From: Pomacea canaliculata
Lineage: Eukaryota > Mollusca > Gastropoda > Architaenioglossa > Ampullariidae
DNA: 64,000 nucleotides
Assembly: GCF_003073045.1 (NCBI RefSeq)
Contig: NC_037592.1
Span: 10,816,007-10,880,006 of the forward strand
Direction of reading: 5' to 3'
The first letter of the stretch is position 1. The number at the start of each line of letters is the position of its first letter. The translations under genes and the position numbers were made by a program. Positions 18,048 to 29,455 of the stretch are shown piece after piece. The notes below the pieces were generated by a model that ran no database searches, was not told the DNA's origin, and saw nothing but the letters and a program-made list of their open reading frames with translations.

Positions 18048-18632
18048 ACTTTTCTTCTCTCCATACTTCACATGGTTTGTTCCATCATCTTTTTTTAAGA
18101 AACCTGTAGTCCTAACATTTGCTACATATGGACTGGCAGCCATCATGTTATTTGTACCATCTTTAGAACTTGGAAATAATGTATCTTTTGTCCTTCTGGT
18201 GTAGGGACTGGTAAGAGCTTGTCGAAGGTATGCATCAGAACGCAGACTGCTTCCGCAATTTAGAAGACTGTGGGGCACTTGCCTGGGGCTCGGATGGTAC
18301 ACCCCTTCTTTTATACCAAGTCTGGATAATGTCTTGACACCTTCAGCACTGTGGTTCTGAGCATGTACATTCAAAGGAAGAGGATGGACATCATCTGGTG
18401 AAGCAGGTATCTTTCTTCCTGCCAACTGTTGTTGTTTTGCATCACCATGAGGGAAGGGACTAGGATCAAAAACAGAGTCTAAACACACATCTTTCAAAGA
18501 TATCTTTGACTGCTGTTTGTTCATCATAGATGTTCTCAAGGGAGTATTTTGATTCTGAAAGTAGTTTGAGTGACCAAGTATCAGCTCATCATTACCCTCT
18601 TCAAGTGGCGGCCTTTTTCCTGCTGTTTTCAT
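17985..18632 (-). CDS. Unknown ORF, disordered, 3' end from LINE
   Basis: A 215-codon minus-strand frame starting MKTAGKRPPLEEGNDELI. It is rich in Ser, Pro, Asn and Gln with no recognised domain. Residues after about KYGEKKSH are antisense LINE sequence, so the native end has been lost or replaced. Its ATG overlaps the TGA of the preceding exon frame (18629-18631) in a different frame. It could be a downstream coding part separated by a one-base lesion, an exon with an unseen acceptor, or 3' UTR. It sits in the gene lying head-to-head with MZT1. Confidence 0.45.
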   Translation of the reverse strand: MKTAGKRPPLEEGNDELILGHSNYFQNQNTPLRTSMMNKQQSKISLKDVCLDSVFDPSPFPHGDAKQQQLAGRKIPASPDDVHPLPLNVHAQNHSAEGVKTLSRLGIKEGVYHPSPRQVPHSLLNCGSSLRSDAYLRQALTSPYTRRTKDTLFPSSKDGTNNMMAASPYVANVRTTGFLKKDDGTNHVKYGEKKSHSSSAFSVFLLRSRATPSEC

Positions 18633-19728
18633 ATCTGCATGCTAAATAATGCTGCTGCCCTTCTGTCCATCAAGGATACATTCTGAACTTTGAATCCAAA
18701 ATTTTCTCTTCTCCCACTATAAGCTTCAAAATATCCTGATCTCAAATATTTATGTGGAAAAGATAGATGTAGGCTGTCATTTTTAGTCCCCTTGGATTCT
18801 GCAAAAGAATTATAATAAAATTATGCTTAAAATTTGTTTAATCTGAAATCATCCATAATTTTGTGGTTCAATATTTTAATTCTGTGACAATGGATTGATC
18901 TAGCTTTCTTTTTTTTATTTTGGACTGATTCTTGAAACTTCTGAGGTTCACTGACTTGAATGCAAAACCAGTGAATTCCATTCACACACATTCTACTTTC
19001 CCCTCTAGCCCATCACTGTCTCAGTGGAAGAAATACATTCATCTATTGCTCTATTTCTGCTACGCCATCCTTGAAAAATAAAGAACAAACATGGCTGTTT
19101 ACATCAATTTTTTACATAACTCCTAAAGTGAGGCATAATAATAATAAACACAAAATTTGTAAAGCGAATACTCACACTCCTAAGAAAGCATGCACACCCC
19201 CATACAGGAAACTATCAACCATAAAGTAACATGCAGAACTGCATGACTTAAAATGGTTAAATCTATTACTAATAAACACTGTAATCAGAAATTAATTTAA
19301 AATCCAAACATCAAAACTATAAACACCATGCTCAGTGGGTAATTGCTCATGCATCTAATACTTGTTTCTTAACGCATTCCCTTCTGGACTTTAGATTCTG
19401 ATTACGATGATACATCAGCAAGTAAAGAAACACTGTTATCGAAATGAGATGTCTGATTAAAACAGGAATGAGGAGATTTAAACTCTACTTACACTAACAC
19501 TTTGACTGACACGCACATTCAAACGATTCATTGTCTTCACAATGACAAATGTATTTTCAAAAGTTTCAGTCTAGCAATGAACAGCAAGAAAGGCATGATC
19601 GACGACTCGAAAAACAATCGATAAACATTTGATTACTTAAATATTTTAAGTCTCAGCACACTGATTCAGTTAAATCCCTACTTTTCTTCCTCATGTTCTG
19701 TATATGCTTTGAGAGGAGTAACGTCCAT
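18629..19728 (-). CDS. Small gene of unknown function, head-to-head with MZT1
   Basis: Three exons with matching phases: 19682-19728 (MDVTPLKAYTEHEEE, donor GTAGGG), 19406-19452 (HLISITVFLYLLMYH, donor GTAATC) and 18629-18798 (acceptor CTTTTGCAG; SKGTKNDSLHLSFPHKYL, RRENFGFKVQNVSLMD, stop TGA). Total about 87 residues. Exon 2 could be a short membrane segment. I do not recognise the protein. The start lies 224 bp from the MZT1 start on the opposite strand, suggesting a shared promoter. The larger frame at 17985-18632 may be its true continuation, in which case the gene is frameshifted. Confidence 0.4.
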
Positions 19729-19951
19729 TCGTTCAAACCGCCGATTTCAACTCAATACTACGTCACTTCCGTTCGCCTGTGATGTACAGCGACAAGATTC
19801 GAAATAATTTATATATAATTATATAATAATTTTGATAGATATATATGTAGAATATATTTAATATATTAAAGCCTTTCTTTTATGAAGAAGACAATAATAT
19901 AAAAATTTAGCATAGAAGAATATTTCTTGAGCTCGTCAGTCATAAACAAAA
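19729..19951. promoter_or_regulatory. Likely bidirectional promoter for MZT1 and minus-strand gene
   Basis: 223 bp between two divergent start codons, with the sequence CGTCACTTCCGTTCGCC at its left side and an AT-rich right side. No TATA box at a usual distance. Inferred from gene arrangement; the TGACGTA/CTTCCG pieces resemble CRE- and ETS-type sites but are too short to prove it. Confidence 0.4.
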
Positions 19952-20659
19952 ATGGCAGAAGCTGGAGGGAAGCCCAAAGTATCGAATGCCAGAGAAACAT
20001 TAGACAGTACGCTCTTTCCTACTTTTCATAAATAAATATATCTTTTATTTTGCATGTAACTCTCAAAATGTGTATTGTTTTCGGCACAAAAGTAATGGTT
20101 CTGTGTTTAAATTTTTTTGCTTGACGTTTGGTTACCGTCTGCCTACGATCCATTTAGTTTGTCGTGTCGCGCAGTACCAAACCAACAACAACCTATACAC
20201 AAAGTTTCCATTCATATTACTCTAAACATCTAAACATTAGCATTAATCAGCGAAAATTTTGCTTTATGTTCTGTGCAGTCCTTGCCGAAATATCCAAATT
20301 GTTGAACACCGGCTTGGACACAGATACCCTAGCCCTGTGTGTCAGATTGTGTGAGAATGGCATCAATCCTGAGGCTTTGGCGCTGGTTATTCAAGAGTTG
20401 AGGCGAGAATCTGCTGCGATTAAAGTATGTACCTAGTCTATTTCATATTTAACAGCGGCGGCATAGATGCATCACTACAGTGCTGCAAAGTCTTTCATAA
20501 TAATGCATGAGATAAAATTAATCTTAAATAAATAATTTTGTTTAGATTAAATTTATTAAAATGTTTATGTCTCTCTCTCTCTGTGGTTTTCCATTTCAGT
20601 TTTATTTGCCTCTCCAATTTTTTTCTTTACAGGCATCTGAGTCATCCAATTTATCATGA
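19952..20659 (+). CDS. MZT1: MOZART1, gamma-tubulin complex adaptor
   Basis: Three exons: 19952-20006 ([18 protein letters not shown]), 20279-20424 ([39 protein letters not shown]) and 20633-20659 (ASESSNLS, stop). Junction phases agree and the sites are GTACGC, GTATGT and canonical AGs. Length is 75 residues; the human protein is 82. MOZART1 is a small helical protein that binds the N-terminal part of gamma-tubulin complex subunits and is needed to recruit and activate the complex at spindle poles and centrosomes. The conserved core (TGLD..TL..CVRLCE.GINPEAL) is fully present. The N-terminal Ala/Gly stretch is shorter than in vertebrates. The gene looks intact. Confidence 0.97.
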
Positions 20660-22320
20660 AGAAAGGAGAATGCTAAAATACAGGAGAAATATAGTGTCAG
20701 TTTTGTTATTAACCCATTTTTTTTTTTTTATAAGTTAACTTAATCATATCCTAAGGACCTTTCTTGTAACAGGCTTTTGAATTTATATTCTCAGCATGCA
20801 AGATCTGGTAACTCTTTATCAATTTGGCACATCAGTATTGCTGTTGTTACATAAATGATTAAGTTACCTGCTTAGCTAAGACACCCTCTGCAGCAATGTG
20901 TGTAGAATGTACCTGCTTCTATAAAAAAAAACAACAAAGAAAGCATCATTTTAGAGTGGAAGGCAGTATTTGGTAGCACTACTCTGTGTGTGTGTGTTTA
21001 TATTTTTTGAAAGAAATATTGTCACTAGGAACTGGTCCAAGATGATCGTGAGCTGATTGAAAAACTTATCCAAACCCCGAACAAAAAGCTCATAGTTTGA
21101 GGCTCCCACAAAAAAGAAAAAAATAATGTAACTCTTGCTTCTCATTGTTATGAATGTGTGTGAATTAATAAGTGTTGGTGTTTGAATCTATGCACATTTT
21201 AATTAGTAAATTTTTAAGTTGTGATAAAGGAATGCTGTAATGTTTCATAAATACTGTAGTCATAAAAAAAACAAAGAGAAAATAATGTGGAATAGACTAT
21301 AATTGCTGTTTCCATTTTTTTGGTACTGTACATGATGGTGTTTTTGTCCACTTTCACTAATGAAATACTTGTTACCAGGACTATAAAAGTCAACTGCCCT
21401 GAGTTCATATCCCATCTTGGGAATACTGTTTTTTCTCTGCATATACTTGTTTGTAGAACTGTAAAAAAAGTCTTAGTTGCTAGCTTGTGCATGCGCGCAC
21501 ACACACACATGCATATTCAGCTTATAGAAATGCTGGATATCTATTTTTAACATAAATCTAGAATGGCAGTGTGAGACTGATCATATGTTTTTCATACTTG
21601 TGATGGAGACCTGATGGAATGCTTGTTGTTAGTAGTCTCATAGGTTTATTTAGTGCATCCAATGCAAGAAATAAATTATTCTATAAAAAGATGTAATGCT
21701 GTTGGAGTTTGATTTTTTTGGTTGTTGTTATTCTTGAAAGCTTAGAGCAGCTTTACTCAAGAGGAAACCTTCAAATAATTTTCAGGTCAGCGAAAAAGTT
21801 ATCCTCCGTTCAAAGTGTAATAATCCAAGTCATTTCTACATTTATCATTCCCCTGACACAAATGGGACATTGGATTTATGGCAACATGGGCCACCAGTCT
21901 AAACAAAACTAATTGATAAGTAACTTTGTAAAGAAGTATCTTTACCATGCTAGTTGTTGCGCTGGTGCAGTGAAATATTACCATCAGTACTGTTTGCAGG
22001 CAAGTGCAAGCATCTTGCTGTAGATATTTTATAACTATTTTTTTCCCTTCAGTCACAATCTATTGCAGCACACCCAGCAATATCTCATGAAACTATTAAT
22101 AGAGTTCTAAAGACTACTAGGGGAGATAGGCTGGTACTCTGTGAATCATGCTTTTAATTTCTGGTGTGATTTGTAATTTAGGCGTGTGTCTTTCAAATTT
22201 TTTTAAACAGAGTAAATGGGAATGTACAACAGATCTTAAAGGGAGAGAATATTCATCAGTTTATCCTTGTCTCTACATTTTCTGCTTTTCTTTTTCTCGT
22301 GTCATTCTCAGTGGCTGAGT
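20660..22320. other. MZT1 3' UTR / intergenic, no gene seen
   Basis: AT-rich, short low-complexity frames only. AATAAA-like sites occur, for example AAGAAATAAATTATTC at about 21668, which could end the MZT1 transcript. Confidence 0.5.
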
Positions 22321-22369
22321 TAAATGCCAGTGTTTAACACAATCGCATTTTTAGGCATACAAGCCAACA

Positions 22370-22760
22370 CTCACCCCACCCCCACCGCCAACTTTCATGC
22401 ACACACACTCACTGTTTGTGTACTCGTGTGTCTGAAATTTAAGCCAGACAGAGCAAAATTGCTGGACGTTTGCCGCGTCAGCTGTTATTGCGAACCGCCC
22501 AATCCGTCGTTTACACACGTAACCCTAAATGCTTCTTGTATCGCGTGGAAGGTGTGCTTTTGCAGACTCTGGTAGCTTGTAAGTGGCCACACACCTTGTC
22601 ACAGGTACCTGCAAGTCATAAGGTAAGTGGTGCACCCTACATCTGATGTCCTTCCGCTGTAAAGCCGGCGAGACAAATGCAGAACTGGACAGAAATGTTC
22701 TTGCTTACCAAAGACTCAAAAATTGTAATAAGCGTAAATTTGACGTTTCTTTATACAGTG
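22370..22760. repeat. Upstream copy of duplicated EF-hand gene region (anchor 1)
   Basis: GTGTCTGAAATTTAAGCCAGA, GCACCCTACATCTGATG...CTTCCGC, and CTTACCAAA...AAAATTGTAATAAG find diverged counterparts in the same order at about 27505-27700 (GCGCCTGAAATTCAAACCAGA, GCACCCTACATCC...CTTCCGC, CTTACCAAAATTGTAACAAG). Part of an old tandem duplication that includes the EF-hand exons. No coding role is established here. Confidence 0.65.
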
Positions 22761-23888
22761 TTGATAAACGAGGAACCTCATCTGCCAGCTGTCTGGTTCA
22801 GATCCGGCAACAAAGTGGAAATGGCTTTTTTTACAATTACTTGGAGCACCTTCCTGTTCTGGGCGGCACTGATCATGTGAGTAGACTGCTTTCCAATAAT
22901 AATTACAAGGGTATCTCAGCGCTCCACCCACTCCGTGCATTTCGAATGTGTCGGTCCTCGACTGATATTTCAGAGAGAAATCAGTTTCGGTGCTCAAACA
23001 TTTGCCTGGCACCCGATCACTAAGAACAGTAATGACAACACAGAATTTTTTTGTTTAAGTATCAGCCACTGAGTATGGCATTGCTGAGTCAACAGCATCG
23101 ACAACATATGAAGCTGATGTGGCGAAAAAAGTAAAAGCAGTAACATATTTTTAATTTTTAATTTTTTTTTTTTGGTAGTTTGTATAGTACTGTAATGATT
23201 AACTTGTATTTTTCAAAGAAACATATTTAAAACAAACCATTTTATTAAAAAAAACATATGCTTCAGAATACAGAGAATAATACAAGGTATGTGTATGATA
23301 GTAAGCTTTGGGTGGGTGCCGGATGATTGCGGTCGAGTTCTAAGATATCATTGTATAGAGAATTGATACAACATATGCCTCCCTCATCGTGGAGGTCCAC
23401 GGGCCACCTGCACTGAGAACACTTTGCACAAAGAGCCCATCTAGCGACCACAGATGATGGCATGGAGTGTGTGATGGTCTCCTCCATGTACCTCCTGTCT
23501 CCGTGCGACGTCTGCCACCGTGTGGGAATGAGTTGTGATCATTCATGCGGGTCGGAATTGTGTTGGTATGGAGGTATCTCTGGTGTCATGGCTATGAAGG
23601 TGTGATGTTGATTGTTGTGTGATTTTAACCCTTGCTTCCTTACAGAGCTGAGACAAACTGCCCTGTGGGATAAAGTAAGCCGTGAATTATTGTACGGCAC
23701 TAAGAACTAGAGATGTGATGGTGGTGAAGGGGATTGTCGGCGCCTGAGATTTACTTTTGTGTTGGTGGTGGCTATCTGATTGTGTGTGTGTGTGTGTTTC
23801 GGGTGTGTCTGCACGCATTCTCGCTTGTGTGTTCCTCCATTTCTGTATTCGCTAGTGTATATTTATGTGTATCTACTGTTACAAACAG
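22761..23888. other. Probable 5' part of EF-hand gene, exons not resolved
   Basis: A short piece at 23645-23673 has good splice sites (CTTCCTTACAG, GTAAGC) and reads LRQTALWDK, but its phase does not match the first clear EF-hand exon. The minus-strand frame at 23263-23487 contains CAKCSQCRW but has no recognised family. The start codon of the EF-hand gene was not found. Confidence 0.35.
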
Positions 23889-26194
23889 ATTGCACTCTTC
23901 AAACTTGACTTCGACAAAGGAAGCCACACTATTTCCAAGAGGTGGAGGCAGTTTAGACGTCAAACTGCGACGTTTATTTAACTTATTGGACTATGACAAT
24001 AACAACAAAATTGAATTCCAAGAGTTTCTAAATGCAATAGGTAATTTACTCCCTCCATTTTTTTTTCTAGAATGTCTGTGGTAGTAACGAACGTCTTGAA
24101 TTCAGCTTAACTGTTTCTGTATTTTTACTTTATAAGGATTCAATTTATAGTATCTTTATTTTTGTCAGTTTTCTTTAACAGTTCTCGGTTTTATCAAATT
24201 TATTGTTTCTACCGATCACACTATTCATGTACTTGTTTGGCTAAGAGTATGACCCTTGTGTTGCGATAGAGCCCTAATCAAGTTATTTTATTAGTTAGTG
24301 TTCAGTATGATGTATTTTAAAGTATTGCTGAAAGATAATATAATATCCCAAAAATATCGTGTTATCCAACTCGACAAGTCAAAACGCTCTTTAAACCTTA
24401 CTTTGAACAGACTGCGATAAAAGTGAAGATGATGGTCCTGTGTTCTAACAGCAGGTGGAGAATCTGAAGTAACTTCGGTGAAGCCGGAGGAACTAAGAGC
24501 AGCAGTGAAGTTGAGTGAGAAGCGGGTGGAACACATCTTCAAACTGTTTGATGTTAACCAAGATCATCTTCTAGAAAAGTCAGAGATAACCGCCGTCTTC
24601 GAGGCTATAGACAGCGACTGTAAGTAGACAACAGCTTTCTTGTAGCACAATATCAAAGCGCTTGTCACTAATACAGTAATTCGTAGGCAGTAGTTTCGGA
24701 TCTCGCATCCCGCACACTTTTCTCTCTGGCTGTGGCACTTGTTTATTAGACTACTTTAGGTTGATGTCGCCTCTGTTGCTGTAAATCATTAGCAGCTAAA
24801 CTGAACTGAGCTATATTAGGTTAGATGTTGTATACCTATATTTCTCAAACTTACGGTATACATGTTCTGTGCTGAAACAACGAAAACTACACTATTACGA
24901 TAGTGACTGGCTGAACAATCGGAGAGAGAATCTTAAAGTGACTACATCATTAAGAGACTAATTTACCAGGACCAGATACATTTATTGGAGAATTCTTGAA
25001 ACATTTGTTGCATAAATTAGCACTTCTTGTGTCTTTTCTATTTTAATTTTCTTTGGCAAGGATAATATTCCTAATGCTAATTTTGGAAGCAAATTGTTCC
25101 TATGAGTAGGATTTTTATGATTTTATCACAGCATCAATGATTATTATTCCTGTTCTCTCCCAAGCCAGTGTGGTGATTTATCTGTAATTTGTCGGTCTTG
25201 CTGACTATTTCATTCACTCATGTGTTGGTATGTTTTATTGTGTCTATTCGTGGCTTATTTTTATTTATTCACTGCCAATTTACTATGTTGCTAGGAAATC
25301 ATTAGGCAATTGTCATGCAGGAGGTGCATTTACTGTTTCAGATGATGAAGCTATAACATTTGAAGAGTTCGTGGGTTCTGCCATGGAGGTAAAATATTTA
25401 CTTCAGACCTATTTACCTGTACGGGTCGCTCGTAGTCATTACGAGAAATCCTCGGTATTGTGGTATTAACGGCTATGGCCAAACAATAGCGAATGTTTGT
25501 TAAAGCTTTCATTTCTTTCCTTCCGAGAGCAATAATTGAAAGCCATAATGAAGATGCAATGCAGAATTTGTTAGACAATGTTAAAGTGATATAGTTCATG
25601 ATGTTTTGGTAATCATTTGATATGGAGAAGAAATGCAGACAACCGTACAATATAAAATATAATTAATTAAAACAACAAAGTGAGACACATAATAACTACT
25701 CTCCCTAACAAAGCTCGGTAAAAGTGAAACATTTTAGAGAAACTTGCTAGAAAGAAAGAATCATCCTTTGATACTCAGTACTCAACCAAAAATATCCCAC
25801 ATCCGCTCTAAATAGGTTCAAGTTAAACCAGCTGTGATTTCTAATGTCTTGGTTTTTTTTGTTTTTTTTCATCTTGATTCATCTTGAATTGGTATGTTAT
25901 TTCTCTGTATCCTGCTATCTTGTTCGTCTATTGTTTCTTTCTTTGCTTTTCAGTGGGTGATTTTGTACTTTTGTTGTATCTGTCCGCTTACTTCTAATGA
26001 CTAAACTTACAGATCCCCCCATACACCATTTTCCTTCTGACTCCATTATTTACTTCTCTACTAATTCTCTCTCGCACGCACGCACGTATGTATGCACACG
26101 CATGCGCACTGTCATGTCATGACTGTTGTAAATGTTTCAGTTTACTTACGGCGGTGAAACAGCAGACGACTACTTGCGGCACGAGGAGTTCTAG
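23889..26194 (+). CDS. EF-hand calcium-binding protein (5' end not found)
   Basis: Four exons in matching phases: 23889-24040, 24452-24619, 25342-25388 and 26141-26194 (stop TAG). EF-hand 1: LFNLLDYDNNNKIEFQEFL, with the full 12-residue loop DYDNNNKIEFQE. EF-hand 2: IFKLFDVNQDHLLEKSEI, loop DVNQDHLLEKSE. A third, degenerate loop DSDYDEAITFEE is created across the junction of exons 2 and 3. The C-terminus is FTYGGETADDYLRHEEF. Exon 2 has a CAGCAG (NAGNAG) acceptor, so one residue may be optional. About 140 residues are visible. It resembles calmodulin-superfamily sensors, but I cannot assign a named member. The start lies upstream and was not identified. Confidence 0.75.
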
Positions 26195-26462
26195 TGGAAT
26201 CTCCTGCCTCCCCATCCTGCTGTGCTGTCTCCGAACATCCAGAACTATCGTCTCCTCCATAACCAAGCGCTCTCTGTCTGTCTCTCACTTTGTCTCTCTC
26301 TCACTCGTTTTGATTACGCAATACCATCTTCTGCAGCTGTTGCCATCATCACCGTCATTGACTGATATGTATACCGACCACGGGATATTTGTGCATCAAT
26401 ACCCATAAAAAAACTCCACATTGTTTCCAGAATAATCCGTTCTGTTATCCTTGTTAGTTTAG

Positions 26463-26885
26463 TTAATCATCTTCGTTACGACTGGAGCATAAGGCGCCTC
26501 GCTTCATGTTCTCCCTCCTCATGGCGTGGCCCAACCACCTCCATTGTCTCTGTCTCTCTGTTGATACCTGGTCATCTCCAGACATTTTTTTCAGCTTGTG
26601 CTGCGAGACCAGTTCTGGTAAAGATCTCCTTTCTGATATCGTCGTTATCGATGTAACTGCCAAGATACTTGAAGCTCTGCGCTTCTTCCAACTCCTCACC
26701 TCGTATCTTTGTTTTTGTTGTGCCTTTGTTTCTTACTTTCATTGGCTTGGTCTTGTCAGAATGGATCTTGAACCCCACGCGCCTTGCCGCTTGGTTAATC
26801 CTCTTTTCTCAGATTTTCCTGTCTTAAAAGAGAGCGACATCATCCGTAAAGTCTTCCAGTCGGGGTTTAATGACCATGGAGTTAT
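26463..26885 (-). mobile_element. LINE fragment (RTE-like RT palm to C-terminus)
   Basis: Minus-strand pieces in shifting frames: EDFTDDVALF (the FADD motif region, A to T), VGFKIHSDKTKPMKVRNK, SFKYLGSYIDND, then RQWRWLGHAMRRENMKRG. Order and motifs match an RTE-type reverse transcriptase C-terminus. At least three frame breaks, so it is an old copy. It lies between the EF-hand gene and its decayed duplicate. Confidence 0.8.
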
Positions 26886-27500
26886 GGAATGAATGTTGAA
26901 ATATGCCCAATGGAGAGAGAAAAAAATAACGCACACAATCTTGTTAATAATAAGTTTGAAATAAAGTGTGATCCCTTTTATGTCAGACAGCCTTCATTTT
27001 GTACAGGGGCATGGATACTGATGGAATGAAAGTTTGTGGAGAGAGTGAGTAGAAGAGAACATTTCTGCCATCGCCATAATCGAATGTTTGACGGCACGGG
27101 TAGATGATAAGCGAAATGCTTAAAAGCTCTCTACATCCGTTATATTCCATAAACTGGTATTCTACTGATCATACTTAGAAACCAGAAGACCAGGAGGCAC
27201 CATCCAGAATTCATGGTTAGACGGAAAGTCACGTGGGTTAGCCGGCTCACCAGGGAGCTCAGAAAGAGTCCTGTAGACAGTTTTCCTTTGGGCAAAGAAA
27301 ATTATTCGTCAAACGTTCACAAACTGTCACAACTCGTTACATTTACCAGAGGAGCACACATCTACATCTACCAGAGGATACACATCTACAAACATCACGA
27401 TTTTGAACTCTATCCGTGCATGGAGAAGGTCGTAGGCCATCAAGTCACAGATGACCTGGTGAACACTACTCTCCTTCTCCCCTGAGCCCCCTGCCTTCAC
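26886..27500. other. No gene seen
   Basis: An open frame at 27213-27485 has no recognisable motif and no splice context; the rest is unassigned. Confidence 0.45.
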
Positions 27501-27504
27501 ACAG

Positions 27505-28860
27505 TGTGTGTAATCATGCGCCTGAAATTCAAACCAGAAAAAAAGTTTGGCAAGCTGTTGCTGCTAAAAATCTAATCAGTCTCTCACACCTGGAAGCCAA
27601 GATGCACCCTACATCCTGCTTGATGCACTTCCGCCATAAAAGAGTCTTTAATGAAAAATTACTGCTTACCAAAATTGTAACAAGAATGAGTTTCCCAAAA
27701 TGAAATTACGAAAAGATCTTCAATCTCCCTCATCCCACCCTCTACAAACAGAATAAACAAGCATTTAACAGTGTGTGTGGGGTAAAGGGAAGGAGCTCAC
27801 TATAAATACATCATCATTATCGTCAGACAACCTGTGAACTTTCTTTAACATCTTAGACTTGGACAATAACAACAAAGTTGAACTGAACGAGTTTACAAAT
27901 TTCCTAGGCAAGTTTTAAAACTTTGTCCACGTTTGGTGCACTAAGTAAAATCATGCACATAAACATTGTGCTCAATAATAATAATAATAATATAAAAAAC
28001 CTGTGTATTTTGTGGTATACTTTCCTAAATAGTAAATTGGATGTTGGTAATTAGTGTACCTGTGGTTCTAGAATCAGCAAGCTGTTGGTTGTCGTCAGGA
28101 ATATCATATCCGGTGTCATTTTCTAATCAGAATATAAGTGAGGCTAGAGATAAAGTGTCAGGTAATCTGTGTTTATAATTATCTTCTTAAATTATTGGAC
28201 CTTATGTCGAACTACAGCCAAGGTGTTCATTTGTCCACGTATTTTTGTTGTTGTGTCGGTGGATGTGAACCTACAGGCTTTGTGATGCTTTGTTAGTTGT
28301 CTAGGATCAGCGATAGTAGTAGTTCTTTAATACTTTGGGGAAAGAATACGGGAGTGACTGTGTATGCGTGCGTGTGTGTGTGTGTGTTCGCAAGCAAAGA
28401 GGAAACAGGAAAAGAAAATGTGAAGTTTGACGAGTTTTAGCTGCTGCAGCCACTGTGTGTGATCTCCTAACTGCAAACATCCTTCGTGTTTCTGTGTTGT
28501 CTCCAAATGTTCACAAATATTGTCTCATACACCATCGTGCGCTCTCTCACACTTGTTTGTGATTACGAAATAGCAGCAGCAGCAGCAACAACAACAACAG
28601 TAGTTATTGCTAGCATCATCATCACTTTGCTGGCAACAGATTGGGGTCCAATTCCTGTCCATTTCCCTAACAATTAGTCCTATTTCCACTAATTGAAATG
28701 TCTGTCGCAGGCTTATAAAAGTTTGAAGTGACATACCAGCAAGCCATTGATACCTTTCTTATTATCTTTTTGTGCGTCTCTAGTAATCAGCCGAAGAGGC
28801 GTAAACAAAATTGATTTTGAGGACAGTTTAGCCTTAATAACAAGGGGAAAATGGAGGTAC
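27505..28860 (+). pseudogene. Decayed tandem duplicate of EF-hand gene
   Basis: Contains counterparts of three parts of the 22.4-26.4 kb region in order. About 27505-27700 matches 22430-22740. About 27825-27907 matches the first EF-hand exon (FFNILDLDNNNKVELNEF), but an Arg codon CGA has become TGA just before it and the donor is GC rather than GT. About 28490-28625 matches 26220-26350. A further piece at 28786-28857 (SRRGVNKIDFEDSLALI, donor GTACGA) looks like a degenerate EF-hand exon. The copy is much shorter than the original, so large parts are lost. Probably a pseudogene, though the EF-hand loop itself is preserved. Confidence 0.6.
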
Positions 28861-29455
28861 GAATCAAATTTTTAAATATATGTACGCTCTTTTATGGTAC
28901 AATAAAGTTCACTTTACGGTCACGTTTATAATTAATTATTCTTAAACGAAAATATATATATATATATGCAGTCAACGCAAAAAACACCATTTTTACGGAA
29001 CCCGCTTTCTCTCATTCCTTCAAATTCATAAATCATCATCATTATCATCATTATATCTCTCGTCGTTATTTCATAGGTGTCAATATGAAAGTTGTCTAGT
29101 CGGCCCTGAGGCCTACTTCTACCCTGGGGTCAATATGTGGATCACTGTGTTCGATAAAGTAGATAAGTATGACACACTCGCACGCATTCACTTAATAATA
29201 AAAAGAAACAAAAGTATTTATCAGACCGGGACTTTACTATTCAAGTCAAGGTACAGTTAGTACAACCACAGAAAAACAGACTTACATATACATACACAGG
29301 GCACGAGCAGTTGAACAGCATTCTGATAACTTATCGCATCATTTTTTTTAAAAATTTTGTTCATGTCTGATTTTATTCTGTGATTTCTCGAGCTATGACA
29401 ACAGTCAGTGTTTTGTCTCATTAAAGCGGTGATGCAACCTTTCTCTCTCTCTCGT
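28861..29455. other. No gene seen
   Basis: AT-rich with a short TA run near 28960 and ATC repeats near 29030-29060. No supported exon on either strand. Confidence 0.5.

Noticed and set aside
23263-23546. Minus-strand frames with CAKCSQCRW
   Set aside because: Cys spacing is suggestive but too short and without a matching family or splice context.
23734-24084. Long frame including the first EF-hand exon with start MSAPEIYF
   Set aside because: The upstream part is GT-rich and low-complexity, preceding a good acceptor at 23888, and the nominal start is not an ATG in a credible context. Only the part after 23889 is supported.
25320-25341. Use of the upstream AG at about 25320 as acceptor for the third EF-hand exon
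   Set aside because: It would create an immediate stop codon across the junction; the AG at 25341 restores an EF-hand loop.
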